Of a DNA stretch of 51,132 nucleotides, positions 8,508-15,844 are shown piece by piece (position 1 is the first letter of the stretch; each line of letters starts with the position of its first letter). The DNA comes from Salinivirgaceae bacterium. GTDB lineage: Bacteria; Bacteroidota; Bacteroidia; Bacteroidales; SZUA-534. The translations under genes and the position numbers were made by a program. Below the pieces are notes generated by a model. It made no database searches and was not told the DNA's origin. It saw only the letters and a list, made by a program, of their open reading frames with translations. Where the stretch lies: NCBI GenBank assembly GCA_016284875.1, contig JAEEPS010000014.1:1-51132 (forward strand). Direction: 5' to 3'.

Positions 8508-9452
8508 ATGGACGCGATTCAAGAAATATTGGCAAAAAAACTGACGGGCAGCCTGCTCACTGAAAGCGAGGAGCAGATGTTGACTGATTGGCTGCGCGAG
8601 CCTGCGAATGCCGACGAGTTCGCCGAGATGAGCCGCGTCTGGAATGCTGCTGGAAAAATCAGTTACAAGATGGATGTTGACATTGACGAGGAGTGGGACC
8701 AGTTCCGCAGCCGCGTCAGCCATCGCGTCATCCGTCACAATTTTGTTTGGGCGGTTTCTATAGCCGCTTCGATTGCCCTTTTGGTCGGTCTATTCATGCT
8801 CGCACCCGCAAAAAGCGACAACATCTTCAAATACGAATCGGCTGGCGTGGCCGAGATGGTTGTCCTGCCCGACAGTTCAACCGTATGGCTTAATAAGAAC
8901 AGCAAGATAGCATACAAATACAACAGCCAGAAACACTCTCGTACCGTTGCGTTGAGCGGTGAGGCCATGTTTAATGTGCGCCACACTGGCGATGAGTTTG
9001 TGGTGAAAACACCGCAGAAGGTGTTTACAAAAGTGCTCGGCACATCGTTCAACCTTTCGGCCTATGCCGATGCAAAAACGGTTGAACTTGCTGTGGTTGA
9101 GGGTAAAGTGGCATTCGGCAGCCGCAAGAACAACACAATTGTTGTCAAAGGGCAGCAGGCTTCGTTCGACTGCAAAGAGAAAACACTTGCACAGCCCGAC
9201 AGTCTTGATAACAATGCAATCGCTTGGCATACAGGTACATTCGATTACGACAACAAGCCGTTGGAACTGATTGCCAAGCAACTTGGTAGTTATCTCAACC
9301 GCAAGATTGTCTTGCCTAAAGATGCCCGCAACGTGCAGTATAGCGGCAAGTTCGACCATCCGACGGCCGAATCGGTTGCCGAAATCATCTCGACAGCCAT
9401 GAACTGGAACTTCAAAATCACTGACACTGAAATCATTTTCAGCCAGAAGTGA
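8508..9452 (+). CDS. FecR-family anti-sigma factor
   Basis: A 314-residue single-pass inner-membrane protein. The cytoplasmic N-terminus (about 1-80) would hold the sigma factor. A membrane helix follows at about 83-103 (AVSIAASIALLVGLFMLA). The periplasmic FecR domain runs from about 110 to 215 (VVLPDSSTVWLNKNSKIAY, then VALSGEAMFNV and FVVKTPQKVFTKVLGTSFN). The C-terminal DUF4974-like domain (about 240-314) starts at FDYDNKPLELIAKQL. In known systems it senses an outer-membrane receptor that is loaded with substrate. The partner sigma gene is 18 nt upstream. The next gene is a tRNA, so the cognate receptor must be elsewhere or lost. Confidence 0.93.
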   Translation: MDAIQEILAKKLTGSLLTESEEQMLTDWLREPANADEFAEMSRVWNAAGKISYKMDVDIDEEWDQFRSRVSHRVIRHNFVWAVSIAASIALLVGLFMLAPAKSDNIFKYESAGVAEMVVLPDSSTVWLNKNSKIAYKYNSQKHSRTVALSGEAMFNVRHTGDEFVVKTPQKVFTKVLGTSFNLSAYADAKTVELAVVEGKVAFGSRKNNTIVVKGQQASFDCKEKTLAQPDSLDNNAIAWHTGTFDYDNKPLELIAKQLGSYLNRKIVLPKDARNVQYSGKFDHPTAESVAEIISTAMNWNFKITDTEIIFSQK

Positions 9453-9489
9453 TTTGGCGCAGCGGGCAATCATCTTTTTTCCGACACAG

Positions 9490-9520
9490 TTTCCAAATTA
9501 AAATTGATTGGCTACTTTTG
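9490..9520 (+). promoter_or_regulatory. Promoter of tRNA-Arg
   Basis: TACTTTTG at 9513-9520 is an exact TAnnTTTG match. Exactly 19 nt upstream lies TTTC (9490-9493), one base off the -33 TTTG. The tRNA starts 10 nt downstream, which fits a short 5' leader. Confidence 0.65.
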
Positions 9521-9530
9521 TGGCCGTTCT

Positions 9531-9602
9531 GCCCCTGTAGTTCAATGGATAGAACGGAAGTTTCCTAAACTTTAAATTTGGGTTCGATTCCCAGCGGGGG
9601 TA
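9531..9602 (+). tRNA. tRNA-Arg, anticodon CCU
   Basis: A complete cloverleaf can be drawn by hand. Acceptor GCCCCTG (9531-9537) pairs with CGGGGGT (9595-9601) with G-U at both ends of the helix region. D stem GTTC/GAAC. Anticodon stem GAAGT/ACTTT encloses loop TTCCTAA with anticodon CCT at 9564-9566. The variable loop is 4 nt. T stem TTGGG/CCCAG encloses TTCGATT. Discriminator A at 9602. CCA is not encoded. This tRNA reads AGG codons. Confidence 0.95.
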
Positions 9603-9651
9603 CTGGTAAGCCAATCATTGTCAGGTGGTTGGCTTTTATTTTCTATTGGCA

Positions 9652-10557
9652 ATGAGAATGAACGACAAACCACGGAAGCAGGAACCAAAGGGCTGCTCTT
9701 ATCCCGTCAAGGCGGACCAGACGGTTGAAGAGTTCCTTGGGCGCATTATGCAGGGTAAGAGCCGAACCTCAATCCGACAACTGCTTCAGAAAGGCGCCAT
9801 CACGGTTGACGGAGTCGTTCTGCGCCAACTCACCGACAAACTCAAGGCGGGTCAAACTCTTTTCATCGGCAAAAAGCCCGACCCAGTGTTTCCGATGCCT
9901 AAAGGTTTGAGAATCATTTGGGAAGATAAATGGCTGATTGTGGTGAAGAAGGAGACTGGGTTGCTCACCGTGGGCAACGAGAGCGAGCGCTACCAGACGG
10001 CGCAGAACTATCTCGACGCTTACATGCGATTCAAGGGCGAAGGCGAGTGCATCTTCATTGTCCACCGCATCGACCGCGACACATCGGGAATTCTGATTTT
10101 CGCGAAAAGCGAGGAAGTGCAGTTCCGTCTGCGCACAACGTGGAACGAGAGCGTGCAGAGCCGCCGCTACATTGCCATTGTTGAGGGGTGTCCCGATGAA
10201 CCAGAAGGCACCATCGACACCTGGATTGACGAGAATAAATACACAATGGTGATGCACGTGACCAAGGAAGGTAAGGGCAAACGCGCCATCACTCACTATA
10301 AGGTACTGAAAACCAACGGACAATTCTCAATGCTTGCGCTCGAACTTGAGACTGGGCGCAAGAACCAAATCCGCATTCACATGAGCCACATCGGGCATCC
10401 CGTGGCTGGCGACGGCAAGTATGGCGCCGTCACCGACCCCTGCGGACGGCTCTGCCTGCATGCGCAGCAGATTGAGTTTACCCACCCGATGACCAAAGAG
10501 GTGATGGAATTCACATCGGAGATTCCGCACGAGTTCAAGGCTGTGTTTAAAAAATGA
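9652..10557 (+). CDS. RluA-family pseudouridine synthase
   Basis: A 301-residue enzyme that converts uridine to pseudouridine in rRNA or tRNA. An S4-like RNA-binding domain covers about 18-85 (TVEEFLGRIMQGKSRTSIRQLLQKGAITVDG). The catalytic domain follows, with HRIDRDTSGILIFAKS near residue 140 carrying the catalytic Asp, and later ALELETGRKNQIRIHMSHIGHPVAGDGKYG. The frame stays open upstream to a GTG at 9625, but that region is immediately behind the tRNA, and the first ATG is at 9652; a second ATG at 9658 is equally possible. It may be partly transcribed by read-through from the tRNA. Which uridine it modifies cannot be read from sequence. Confidence 0.9.
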   Translation: MRMNDKPRKQEPKGCSYPVKADQTVEEFLGRIMQGKSRTSIRQLLQKGAITVDGVVLRQLTDKLKAGQTLFIGKKPDPVFPMPKGLRIIWEDKWLIVVKKETGLLTVGNESERYQTAQNYLDAYMRFKGEGECIFIVHRIDRDTSGILIFAKSEEVQFRLRTTWNESVQSRRYIAIVEGCPDEPEGTIDTWIDENKYTMVMHVTKEGKGKRAITHYKVLKTNGQFSMLALELETGRKNQIRIHMSHIGHPVAGDGKYGAVTDPCGRLCLHAQQIEFTHPMTKEVMEFTSEIPHEFKAVFKK

Positions 10558-10589
10558 GAAATCTTGTGGTGTTTGCAGAGCGATTTCTT

Positions 10590-10597
10590 TATCTTTG
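10590..10597 (+). promoter_or_regulatory. -7-type promoter element
   Basis: TATCTTTG matches TAnnTTTG and lies 22 nt before the ATG at 10620. A TTG is present 23 nt upstream, at the long end of the accepted spacing. Confidence 0.45.
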
Positions 10598-10619
10598 TAA
10601 ATATCAAACTAAAGCAGAC

Positions 10620-11237
10620 ATGAAACAGTTGATTTTTATTTGTCTTTTAGCCGTTTGCGGCTGTACGTCGGTGGCCCAGAATCACCAGACTTTTAAAGGC
10701 GTTCCCATCAATGGCACAATTGCCGATTTTGCTCAAAAACTTGAAACCAAGGGATTTACTTCTGCTGGGAACGATGACGATGGCAGCGTCGCGATGCAAG
10801 GCACCTTTGCAGGTTACAACAACTGCAATGTCTCGCTGCTTCAGATTCCTGGCACCGACCGTATCTATGGAGTGAAAGTCGTTATCACCATTGAAATGCC
10901 GCTGTCTTTCACCGATGAATATCAGAAGATGAAATCGATGCTTGAGGAGAAATACGGTGAACCGACAAGCATGACAAACACGTCTGCAATTGATGAGCCA
11001 GCGGCTCAAACCGATGCACAGATAACTGACAAAGACGCCACAGTATGGGCAGAGATATTCGAGGGCTTGATGCAATCGTTGAAAATCAAGACGGACGAAA
11101 TTCTGAAGTACGAAGCGCCGAGTGGTAATATCGATTTGGTTGGCTACAATATTGCAGTGAGTGGCGTTATGGTGCTGACTTACACCGATAAAGAAAACCT
11201 TAAAAGTTATCGTAAAAGCATTATCGACGACCTTTAA
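10620..11237 (+). CDS. Exported protein or lipoprotein of unknown function
   Basis: The likely start is the ATG at 10620, because it begins a good signal sequence (MKQLIFICLLAVCGCTSVAQ); the frame upstream to 10554 lacks one and would overlap the end of the pseudouridine synthase. The 205-residue product has either a lipobox-like VCGC or an SPI site after VAQ. The rest is alpha/beta and hydrophilic, with a region GVKVVITIEMPLSF, then EYQKMKSMLEEKYGEPTSM, and ends with GVMVLTYTDKENLK. The pattern of a short strand-rich domain with a helix and KYGEPT resembles many small Bacteroidetes exported proteins, but I do not recognise a named family. Convergent with the next gene. Confidence 0.7.
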   Translation: MKQLIFICLLAVCGCTSVAQNHQTFKGVPINGTIADFAQKLETKGFTSAGNDDDGSVAMQGTFAGYNNCNVSLLQIPGTDRIYGVKVVITIEMPLSFTDEYQKMKSMLEEKYGEPTSMTNTSAIDEPAAQTDAQITDKDATVWAEIFEGLMQSLKIKTDEILKYEAPSGNIDLVGYNIAVSGVMVLTYTDKENLKSYRKSIIDDL

Positions 11238-11267
11238 GGTTTCCCAACAAGTTGTTTTTGCTGATGT

Positions 11268-11771
11268 TTATCCGAAGGCTCCGTAAAGAGTAAGCGTCTC
11301 GACAGAATTGACGTACTCAACGCTCATGCTTAACTCTGTTGTGTATTTAATGCCGTTGTCGAGTTTGATTTCAACGATGGCGGTGTAATTGTCCGTCTCT
11401 GCTGAAACGCTCAACAGTTTAATCTCCACAATGCTATCCAGGTCTGGCGAAATGGGGTGAGTATTACCTCGTGCGTCAGTGTACTGTCCCCACAGATATT
11501 CGCTGATAAACTGGTTGGTACGGTCTTCAAGGAAGTCGCCGAGTTGAAGCGATACGTATTCGGGAGCGAAGTAGGTGACGGCTTTCTGATAATCTTTGGC
11601 GAGAATTGCATCAATGAAATTCGTAACCAAAGTCTCGACATCCTTATCGCTGAATTGTCGTTTGCCGTTGATTGTCACAATTTTTTCTTGGCTTTGTTTT
11701 TTGTTGGTAGTGCTCTGTCCGTTACAACCCACAAGAGCGAGTGCCAATATTAGAATCCAACTATTTTTCAT
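11268..11771 (-). CDS. Small lipoprotein with NTF2-like domain, unknown function
   Basis: A 167-residue protein with an SPII signal (LALVGCNGQS, Cys16). After a polar linker comes a single domain (about 40-167) with a helix VETLVTNFIDAILAKDYQKAVTYF, then strands ending SVETLTLYGAFG. The helix-then-sheet order and the phrase AKDYQKAVTYFAPEYV resemble NTF2-like folds of the DUF4878/SnoaL type, seen in many exported Bacteroidetes proteins. This is a fold guess, not a function. It lies downstream of the flavodoxin gene on the same strand, but a good terminator separates them. Confidence 0.7.
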   Translation of the reverse strand: MKNSWILILALALVGCNGQSTTNKKQSQEKIVTINGKRQFSDKDVETLVTNFIDAILAKDYQKAVTYFAPEYVSLQLGDFLEDRTNQFISEYLWGQYTDARGNTHPISPDLDSIVEIKLLSVSAETDNYTAIVEIKLDNGIKYTTELSMSVEYVNSVETLTLYGAFG

Positions 11772-11817
11772 CGTATTAACCGTTGATTATTAATTGATTG
11801 TGATATTTGAAAAAAGA

Positions 11818-11853
11818 CTGTCCAAAAAGACGATAATTGAACTTTTTGGACAG
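11818..11853 (-). terminator. Rho-independent terminator of flavodoxin-like gene
   Basis: A perfect 12-bp stem (CTGTCCAAAAAG / CTTTTTGGACAG) with a 12-nt loop. On the minus strand it is followed within 2 nt by six T. It lies 27 nt after the stop at 11880. Confidence 0.85.
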
Positions 11854-11879
11854 CCTCATTAAATGTATGTTGCTGATTA

Positions 11880-12698
11880 TTATCTTACAACCTGTGTGAA
11901 TTCAGGTTTCTCGCCAACTTTTGCCAAAACGTAAATCTGCGATTTGGCACCGCCTTGACCTTCAACGGTGAACAGATATTCGGTGCCGCCTTTTATCGGA
12001 CGCGAACCAACTGTTACAGGGTTGCCAAGCGGCATCTGGTAACTGCTGCAAGCCTTTTGGAAAATCTCTTTCTCGTTGTCGGTAACAGCCTTCTGTTCAG
12101 AGAAATCGGGCAATTTTACAAGTTCTCCCTCTTTCAGACCAAGTTGAATCAGAAATTGCTCAACTTCGGCAGGAGCGTTGGCAACGCGTGCCTGACGGAT
12201 GCCGTAACCATCCTGAATTTTTGCATTTTTAGCGTTTTTCTGCAGTTCGGCTACGCTGGTGTTAAGACCGCCGCTGCCGAATGTGCAGAACGGAACAAGT
12301 TTTTTGCCGCCGAAGTCAGTGTTTTTTAGGAATGTAGCCACAGGAATGGCGTAAGTGCCGCCCCAAATTGGGTAGCCAAGGAAGATTACGTCGTAGTCGC
12401 TGATATTTTTTGCGAGCGGCTTAATTTCAGGCAGAGTGCCTTCCTTCTGCTCTTTTTGCCAACGTTGAATGGTCTGGCCGAAGTCGCCAGAGTATGGTTC
12501 AACGCACTCAATTTCAGCGATATCGCAGTTGAGTTGCTTCTGAATTTCTTGTGCCACGGTGCGTGTGGTGTTGCTCTGCGAATAGAAGATTACCAGCGCT
12601 TTAGTTTGTTTTGCTGGTTCAGCCGTTTTGGGGGCCGATGAGTAGGCAACAGTTGCTCCCAGCAACGCTGCGATTAGAGTCATAAGTTTGATTTTCAT
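11880..12698 (-). CDS. Exported flavodoxin-like protein
   Basis: A 272-residue protein with a signal peptide (about 1-22, LLGATVAYSSA). A flavodoxin domain covers about 33-180: LVIFYSQSNTTRTVAQEIQ is the FMN phosphate-binding loop, YPIWGGTYAIPV and FCTFGSGGLNTSVAEL are the other FMN loops. The last 90 residues form an extra small domain with VEGQGGAKSQIYVLAKVG. Flavodoxin-like proteins of this kind are annotated as NAD(P)H-dependent oxidoreductases; export is less usual. The electron partner is unknown. Monocistronic, with a TATATTTG element upstream and a strong terminator. Confidence 0.85.
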   Translation of the reverse strand: MKIKLMTLIAALLGATVAYSSAPKTAEPAKQTKALVIFYSQSNTTRTVAQEIQKQLNCDIAEIECVEPYSGDFGQTIQRWQKEQKEGTLPEIKPLAKNISDYDVIFLGYPIWGGTYAIPVATFLKNTDFGGKKLVPFCTFGSGGLNTSVAELQKNAKNAKIQDGYGIRQARVANAPAEVEQFLIQLGLKEGELVKLPDFSEQKAVTDNEKEIFQKACSSYQMPLGNPVTVGSRPIKGGTEYLFTVEGQGGAKSQIYVLAKVGEKPEFTQVVR

Positions 12699-12769
12699 CT
12701 TTTTAAAGTATTAAGTTAAAGGTTTATATTATAAGTTATTAGTTACAAGAATATCCGTTGATATTTTCG

Positions 12770-12777
12770 CAAATATA
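12770..12777 (-). promoter_or_regulatory. -7-type promoter element of flavodoxin-like gene
   Basis: Minus-strand TATATTTG is an exact TAnnTTTG match, 71 nt before the start. A TTTG lies 24 nt upstream (12802-12805), a little farther than the typical 19. Confidence 0.5.
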
Positions 12778-12853
12778 AAACAGAATTAAGAAAGTGATTT
12801 ACAAATGAGTATTTAATCGCGAAAAAGCAAGTATTACTTAACCAGAAATAAAT

Positions 12854-12886
12854 AAAGAGCACGAGAGATGCGCTCGCGTGCTCTTT
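12854..12886 (-). terminator. Terminator of GH2 gene
   Basis: AAAGAGCACG pairs with CGTGCTCTTT, with an additional GAG/CTC inside. It lies 56 nt past the GH2 stop and could stop transcripts from either side; only a weak T-run follows. Confidence 0.65.
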
Positions 12887-12942
12887 ATAAAGTACCTGTC
12901 TTTCAAATGCACAAGGCAACTTCTAGATTGTCGGGATATCCA

Positions 12943-15504
12943 TCAATCCTCCAACCACCCAAATACCTTCACCTCGTTGATTTTTGCGCCTTTCGGCGAG
13001 CCGAAATTCACTTTTACAAATCTCATTGTTAGGTCGTTGTGCTCGATAATGATTTTTTGCGGCGCGCGGCCGTAGTGCGCAAGTTGAATGTAATAGCCGC
13101 CATCGTTCGAAATCAAGACCGTAACATCTTTTATATCAGCACCTAGCGCGGCTTCAAATTTCTTGAGAGTGATTCCGCGTTCGGTGTCGAGAACAAGACG
13201 CGGGGCTTTGTCGGTGGCAAGCGGCGACCAATATGTCGATTCGTCGCCATCGGCGGCAAGAGCCGATGCGTGTTTCGCGTCATTGGTGCTTGCAAATGTC
13301 GGATTGTTGGTGCCGAGAATCTGCAAGTCGCTGTCACTCTTTGCTTTCTGTGTCGAAATGTAAGGGCGGTCGGCCGTTTCGGGCGTCACGCCTTCAACAT
13401 ACGGCTCACCACCGACAAAATTCAGTTCGATAGCGGCCGTCGTAAGTCCTTCAGAAACAGCCTCTACAACGGTTTTGCCAGCATAATACGAGCGCATTTC
13501 AATCGCACATTCGCCATCGATAATGGCAATCTCGCTGTTGCGGCTGAACTTAATCGATTTGCCAGTCGGGAACTCGCCAGGTCCCGAAACAATCCGCAAT
13601 TCCACATCGGGCGCGTTCGAAATTTGGCAGCCATCGGCATTCAAAACCTTGACATTAAGTCTGATATCATCAGTTCCGTCGGTTTTGATTCCGTCAGTTT
13701 TTGTCGATTCGATTTTCAGTGCAGCGGCAATGCCTTCTTCGGGCCACTGCGGCGGCTCAATGCCGCGGAAATAGTTGCGGTACCAGTACCACGAGCGTTT
13801 CGGAATGCGGAAATAGTCGATGCAGCCCATTTTGCCCATCGTCTTGCCGAAAATACTGCCGTGGTCGAAGCCGCACCACAGGCAGTGCCCACCTCGCCAC
13901 TCAAGGCCTTTGTAGCCGTCGTTCACAAGCAAATCGGCCCAGCCAGCGTCGTAAACGCCAGGGCGAGTGGAAGTTGTGCTACTGTATTCCGAAACCAGCG
14001 ACGGCACGCCAGGGCGGATAAACGCAGGAATTGTTGCGCCATCGCCGTTGTAGCCCACAGCGTCGCCAATCAGGTCGAAGCGGTCGTTGCCCAGCGGACG
14101 TTGCGCACCGCCAATGGCCGCATAGCGCGTCGGGTCGAGTTCGTGGCTGCGGTCAACCATCTTTTTCAGAAGTTTCTTGGTGCTTTCAATTGTCTGTCGT
14201 TGAGTGAAAAACACCTCGTTGCACATCGACCACGCAAACACCGACGGTTGGTTGCGGTTAATGATAATCATCTCTGAAAGTTGCTGCAGAACGCTGCGCT
14301 CAAAGGCCGCCGTGTCGGCATCGTTCACAGGATAGGCACTTGAGTACCAGTAGCCATCTTGCTGATTTCCACCAGTTCCCCAGAACGGCGCTTCCGACCA
14401 GAACAGAATTCCCTGCCGAGAGCATTCGTCGGCAAAAGCGGGCGAGTGCGGATAGTGCGACCCGCGAATCATATTGAAACCAGCCTCTTTAATCATTCGC
14501 ACATCGCGACGAACGGCCTCTTCGGTAATGGCGTCGCCCCAGCCAGCGTGGTCTTGGTGCACGTTAGCACCCTGTAAATAAAGGTGTTGGCCGTTCAGGA
14601 AAAAGCCCTTGTCGGCGGTCCACTCAATCCAGCGGAATCCCAAAACCGACGATTGCGAGTCAATCACCTCGCCGTCATCAACAATCTGACATTCAGCCGT
14701 ATAAAGCGTTGGTGTGTCAACCGACCAAAGCATTGGGTTGACAATTTCCGCTGTCGCAATATTGGCGGTTAAGCGCTCGCCAGCCTTCATTTTCAGTTCT
14801 TTATCGCTTTGCGCGACGATTGCGCCCTTGCTGTCCTTGACAATCAGTTTCAAAGTGGCCGTTTTATCGGCATTTGCCTGATTTTCAATGGTTACATCAG
14901 CATTGAACGCAGCCTGTTTGCCATCCGATTCCTTCAGACCAGGCGTTGTCAGTTGCAGACCGCACCACGCAATGTGCGTAGGTTTTTTCTTCATCAGCCT
15001 GACGGTGCGGTAAATGCCACCGTTGAATTGGTGCTCGCCAGCACGCGGTGCCACATCGGCCTTCCATAAGTTGTTGACTCTTATCGCAATAACATTGTCG
15101 CCACGTTTCGCATTTTTGCTGATATCAACTGAAAAACCAGTGTAACCGCCTACGTGCGAGCCTGTTAACTTGCCATTGACATACACTTCGGCATCTTGAA
15201 AAACACCGTCGAACTCAAGAAAAATGTTGTTTTTCAAGTCGTTGGCATCAAGATTGATATGCTTGCGATACCAGCCGTAGCCCACATAAAAATCGCGTGC
15301 CATAAAATATGGCATTCCGAACGAGTGCGGCAGCCCGATTTTCTGCCAGTCGGAATCGTTAAAGTTCGGTTTTTCAGCACCTTGAATATCGCCGAACGTA
15401 AAAGTCCAGCCGTTGTTCAGTGTCCCTACAGGTGTGGTAGGTTTGTCTGTACACGACACAAACATCAGTGCCACAAACAGTTGTAGTAGAATTGCCCGTT
15501 TCAT
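12943..15504 (-). CDS. Glycoside hydrolase family 2 lipoprotein (beta-galactosidase-like) with C-terminal F5/8-type domain
   Basis: An 853-residue lipoprotein (FVSCTDKP, Cys18). The order of domains is: sugar-binding jelly roll (about 25-175), Ig-like sandwich (about 180-290), TIM barrel (about 290-600) and an Ig-like stretch. A discoidin/F5-8 type carbohydrate-binding domain (about 735-853) closes the chain. The acid/base is Glu430 in WSMCNEVFF and the nucleophile Glu506 in LVSEYSS, the two GH2 catalytic positions. HQDHAGWGDAI near 317 fits the substrate loop. Most such enzymes in Bacteroidales are beta-galactosidases; beta-glucuronidase or mannosidase activity cannot be excluded. It is alone in its transcription unit, with a palindrome 83 nt upstream that is shared with a GH97 gene. 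Confidence 0.9.
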   Translation of the reverse strand: MKRAILLQLFVALMFVSCTDKPTTPVGTLNNGWTFTFGDIQGAEKPNFNDSDWQKIGLPHSFGMPYFMARDFYVGYGWYRKHINLDANDLKNNIFLEFDGVFQDAEVYVNGKLTGSHVGGYTGFSVDISKNAKRGDNVIAIRVNNLWKADVAPRAGEHQFNGGIYRTVRLMKKKPTHIAWCGLQLTTPGLKESDGKQAAFNADVTIENQANADKTATLKLIVKDSKGAIVAQSDKELKMKAGERLTANIATAEIVNPMLWSVDTPTLYTAECQIVDDGEVIDSQSSVLGFRWIEWTADKGFFLNGQHLYLQGANVHQDHAGWGDAITEEAVRRDVRMIKEAGFNMIRGSHYPHSPAFADECSRQGILFWSEAPFWGTGGNQQDGYWYSSAYPVNDADTAAFERSVLQQLSEMIIINRNQPSVFAWSMCNEVFFTQRQTIESTKKLLKKMVDRSHELDPTRYAAIGGAQRPLGNDRFDLIGDAVGYNGDGATIPAFIRPGVPSLVSEYSSTTSTRPGVYDAGWADLLVNDGYKGLEWRGGHCLWCGFDHGSIFGKTMGKMGCIDYFRIPKRSWYWYRNYFRGIEPPQWPEEGIAAALKIESTKTDGIKTDGTDDIRLNVKVLNADGCQISNAPDVELRIVSGPGEFPTGKSIKFSRNSEIAIIDGECAIEMRSYYAGKTVVEAVSEGLTTAAIELNFVGGEPYVEGVTPETADRPYISTQKAKSDSDLQILGTNNPTFASTNDAKHASALAADGDESTYWSPLATDKAPRLVLDTERGITLKKFEAALGADIKDVTVLISNDGGYYIQLAHYGRAPQKIIIEHNDLTMRFVKVNFGSPKGAKINEVKVFGWLED

Positions 15505-15586
15505 TGTTTAGAGTTGTTTAGTAGTTATTTAAGTATTTCCCAATTTTCTTTCCGCAGAATTGCATCGCAATGCGGCATAAAGGTAT

Positions 15587-15605
15587 AAAAGTATTTTATA
15601 CTTTT
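15587..15605. promoter_or_regulatory. Operator-like palindrome AAAAGTA-N5-TACTTTT upstream of GH2
   Basis: A 19-bp dyad with perfect 7-bp arms and a 5-bp centre, 83 nt before the GH2 start. The same arms and spacing recur at 24249-24267 before a GH97 gene, at nearly the same distance. The adjacent minus-strand TACCTTTA (15578-15585) is a one-mismatch -7 element. Confidence 0.5.
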
Positions 15606-15672
15606 AAAAATATTGGGGAAATTTTGGTGGGGTGTTTTTGGCAAAAACAATGTATTCGACAAATGTTTGCCG

Positions 15673-15766
15673 CGAAAACTGCTGAAACGAGAAATTATTT
15701 TCGCGTTTGAGCACTTTATAAGTACGAAAACTGCTGAAACGAGATTTTTAAATGGCGTTTCAGCAG
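15673..15766. repeat. 20-bp direct repeat plus inverted copy
   Basis: CGAAAACTGCTGAAACGAGA occurs at 15673-15692 and again, identical, at 15725-15744 (52-bp period). Its core CTGCTGAAACG is then found inverted as CGTTTCAGCAG at 15756-15766, so the second copy can form a hairpin with an 14-nt loop. Confidence 0.75.
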
Positions 15767-15811
15767 ATTATAGGGTGGCGGGTTGTGATTATGAATTGAT
15801 TAGAAACACGT

Positions 15812-15835
15812 AAGGCTGTCATTGCTGACAGCCTT
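15812..15835 (-). terminator. Terminator of zinc-ribbon operon
   Basis: Perfect 10-bp stem AAGGCTGTCA / TGACAGCCTT with a 4-nt loop, 9 nt after the stop at 15845. A strong T-run is lacking. Confidence 0.65.
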
Positions 15836-15844
15836 GCGTTCTAT

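Larger units (their letters stand above)
15505..15844. other. Intergenic region upstream of GH2
   Basis: 340 bp without a credible gene. It contains the GH2 promoter region and palindrome on the left, a repeat patch at 15673-15766, and the terminator of the next operon on the right. Confidence 0.6.

Noticed and set aside
13270..14277. Long plus-strand open frame (335 codons)
   Set aside because: It is wholly antisense to GH2, whose frame has clear motifs; the composition is the low-complexity pattern of an antisense shadow.
15673..15766. CRISPR array
   Set aside because: Only two direct copies with one spacer-like gap, plus an inverted copy; no cas genes in the window.
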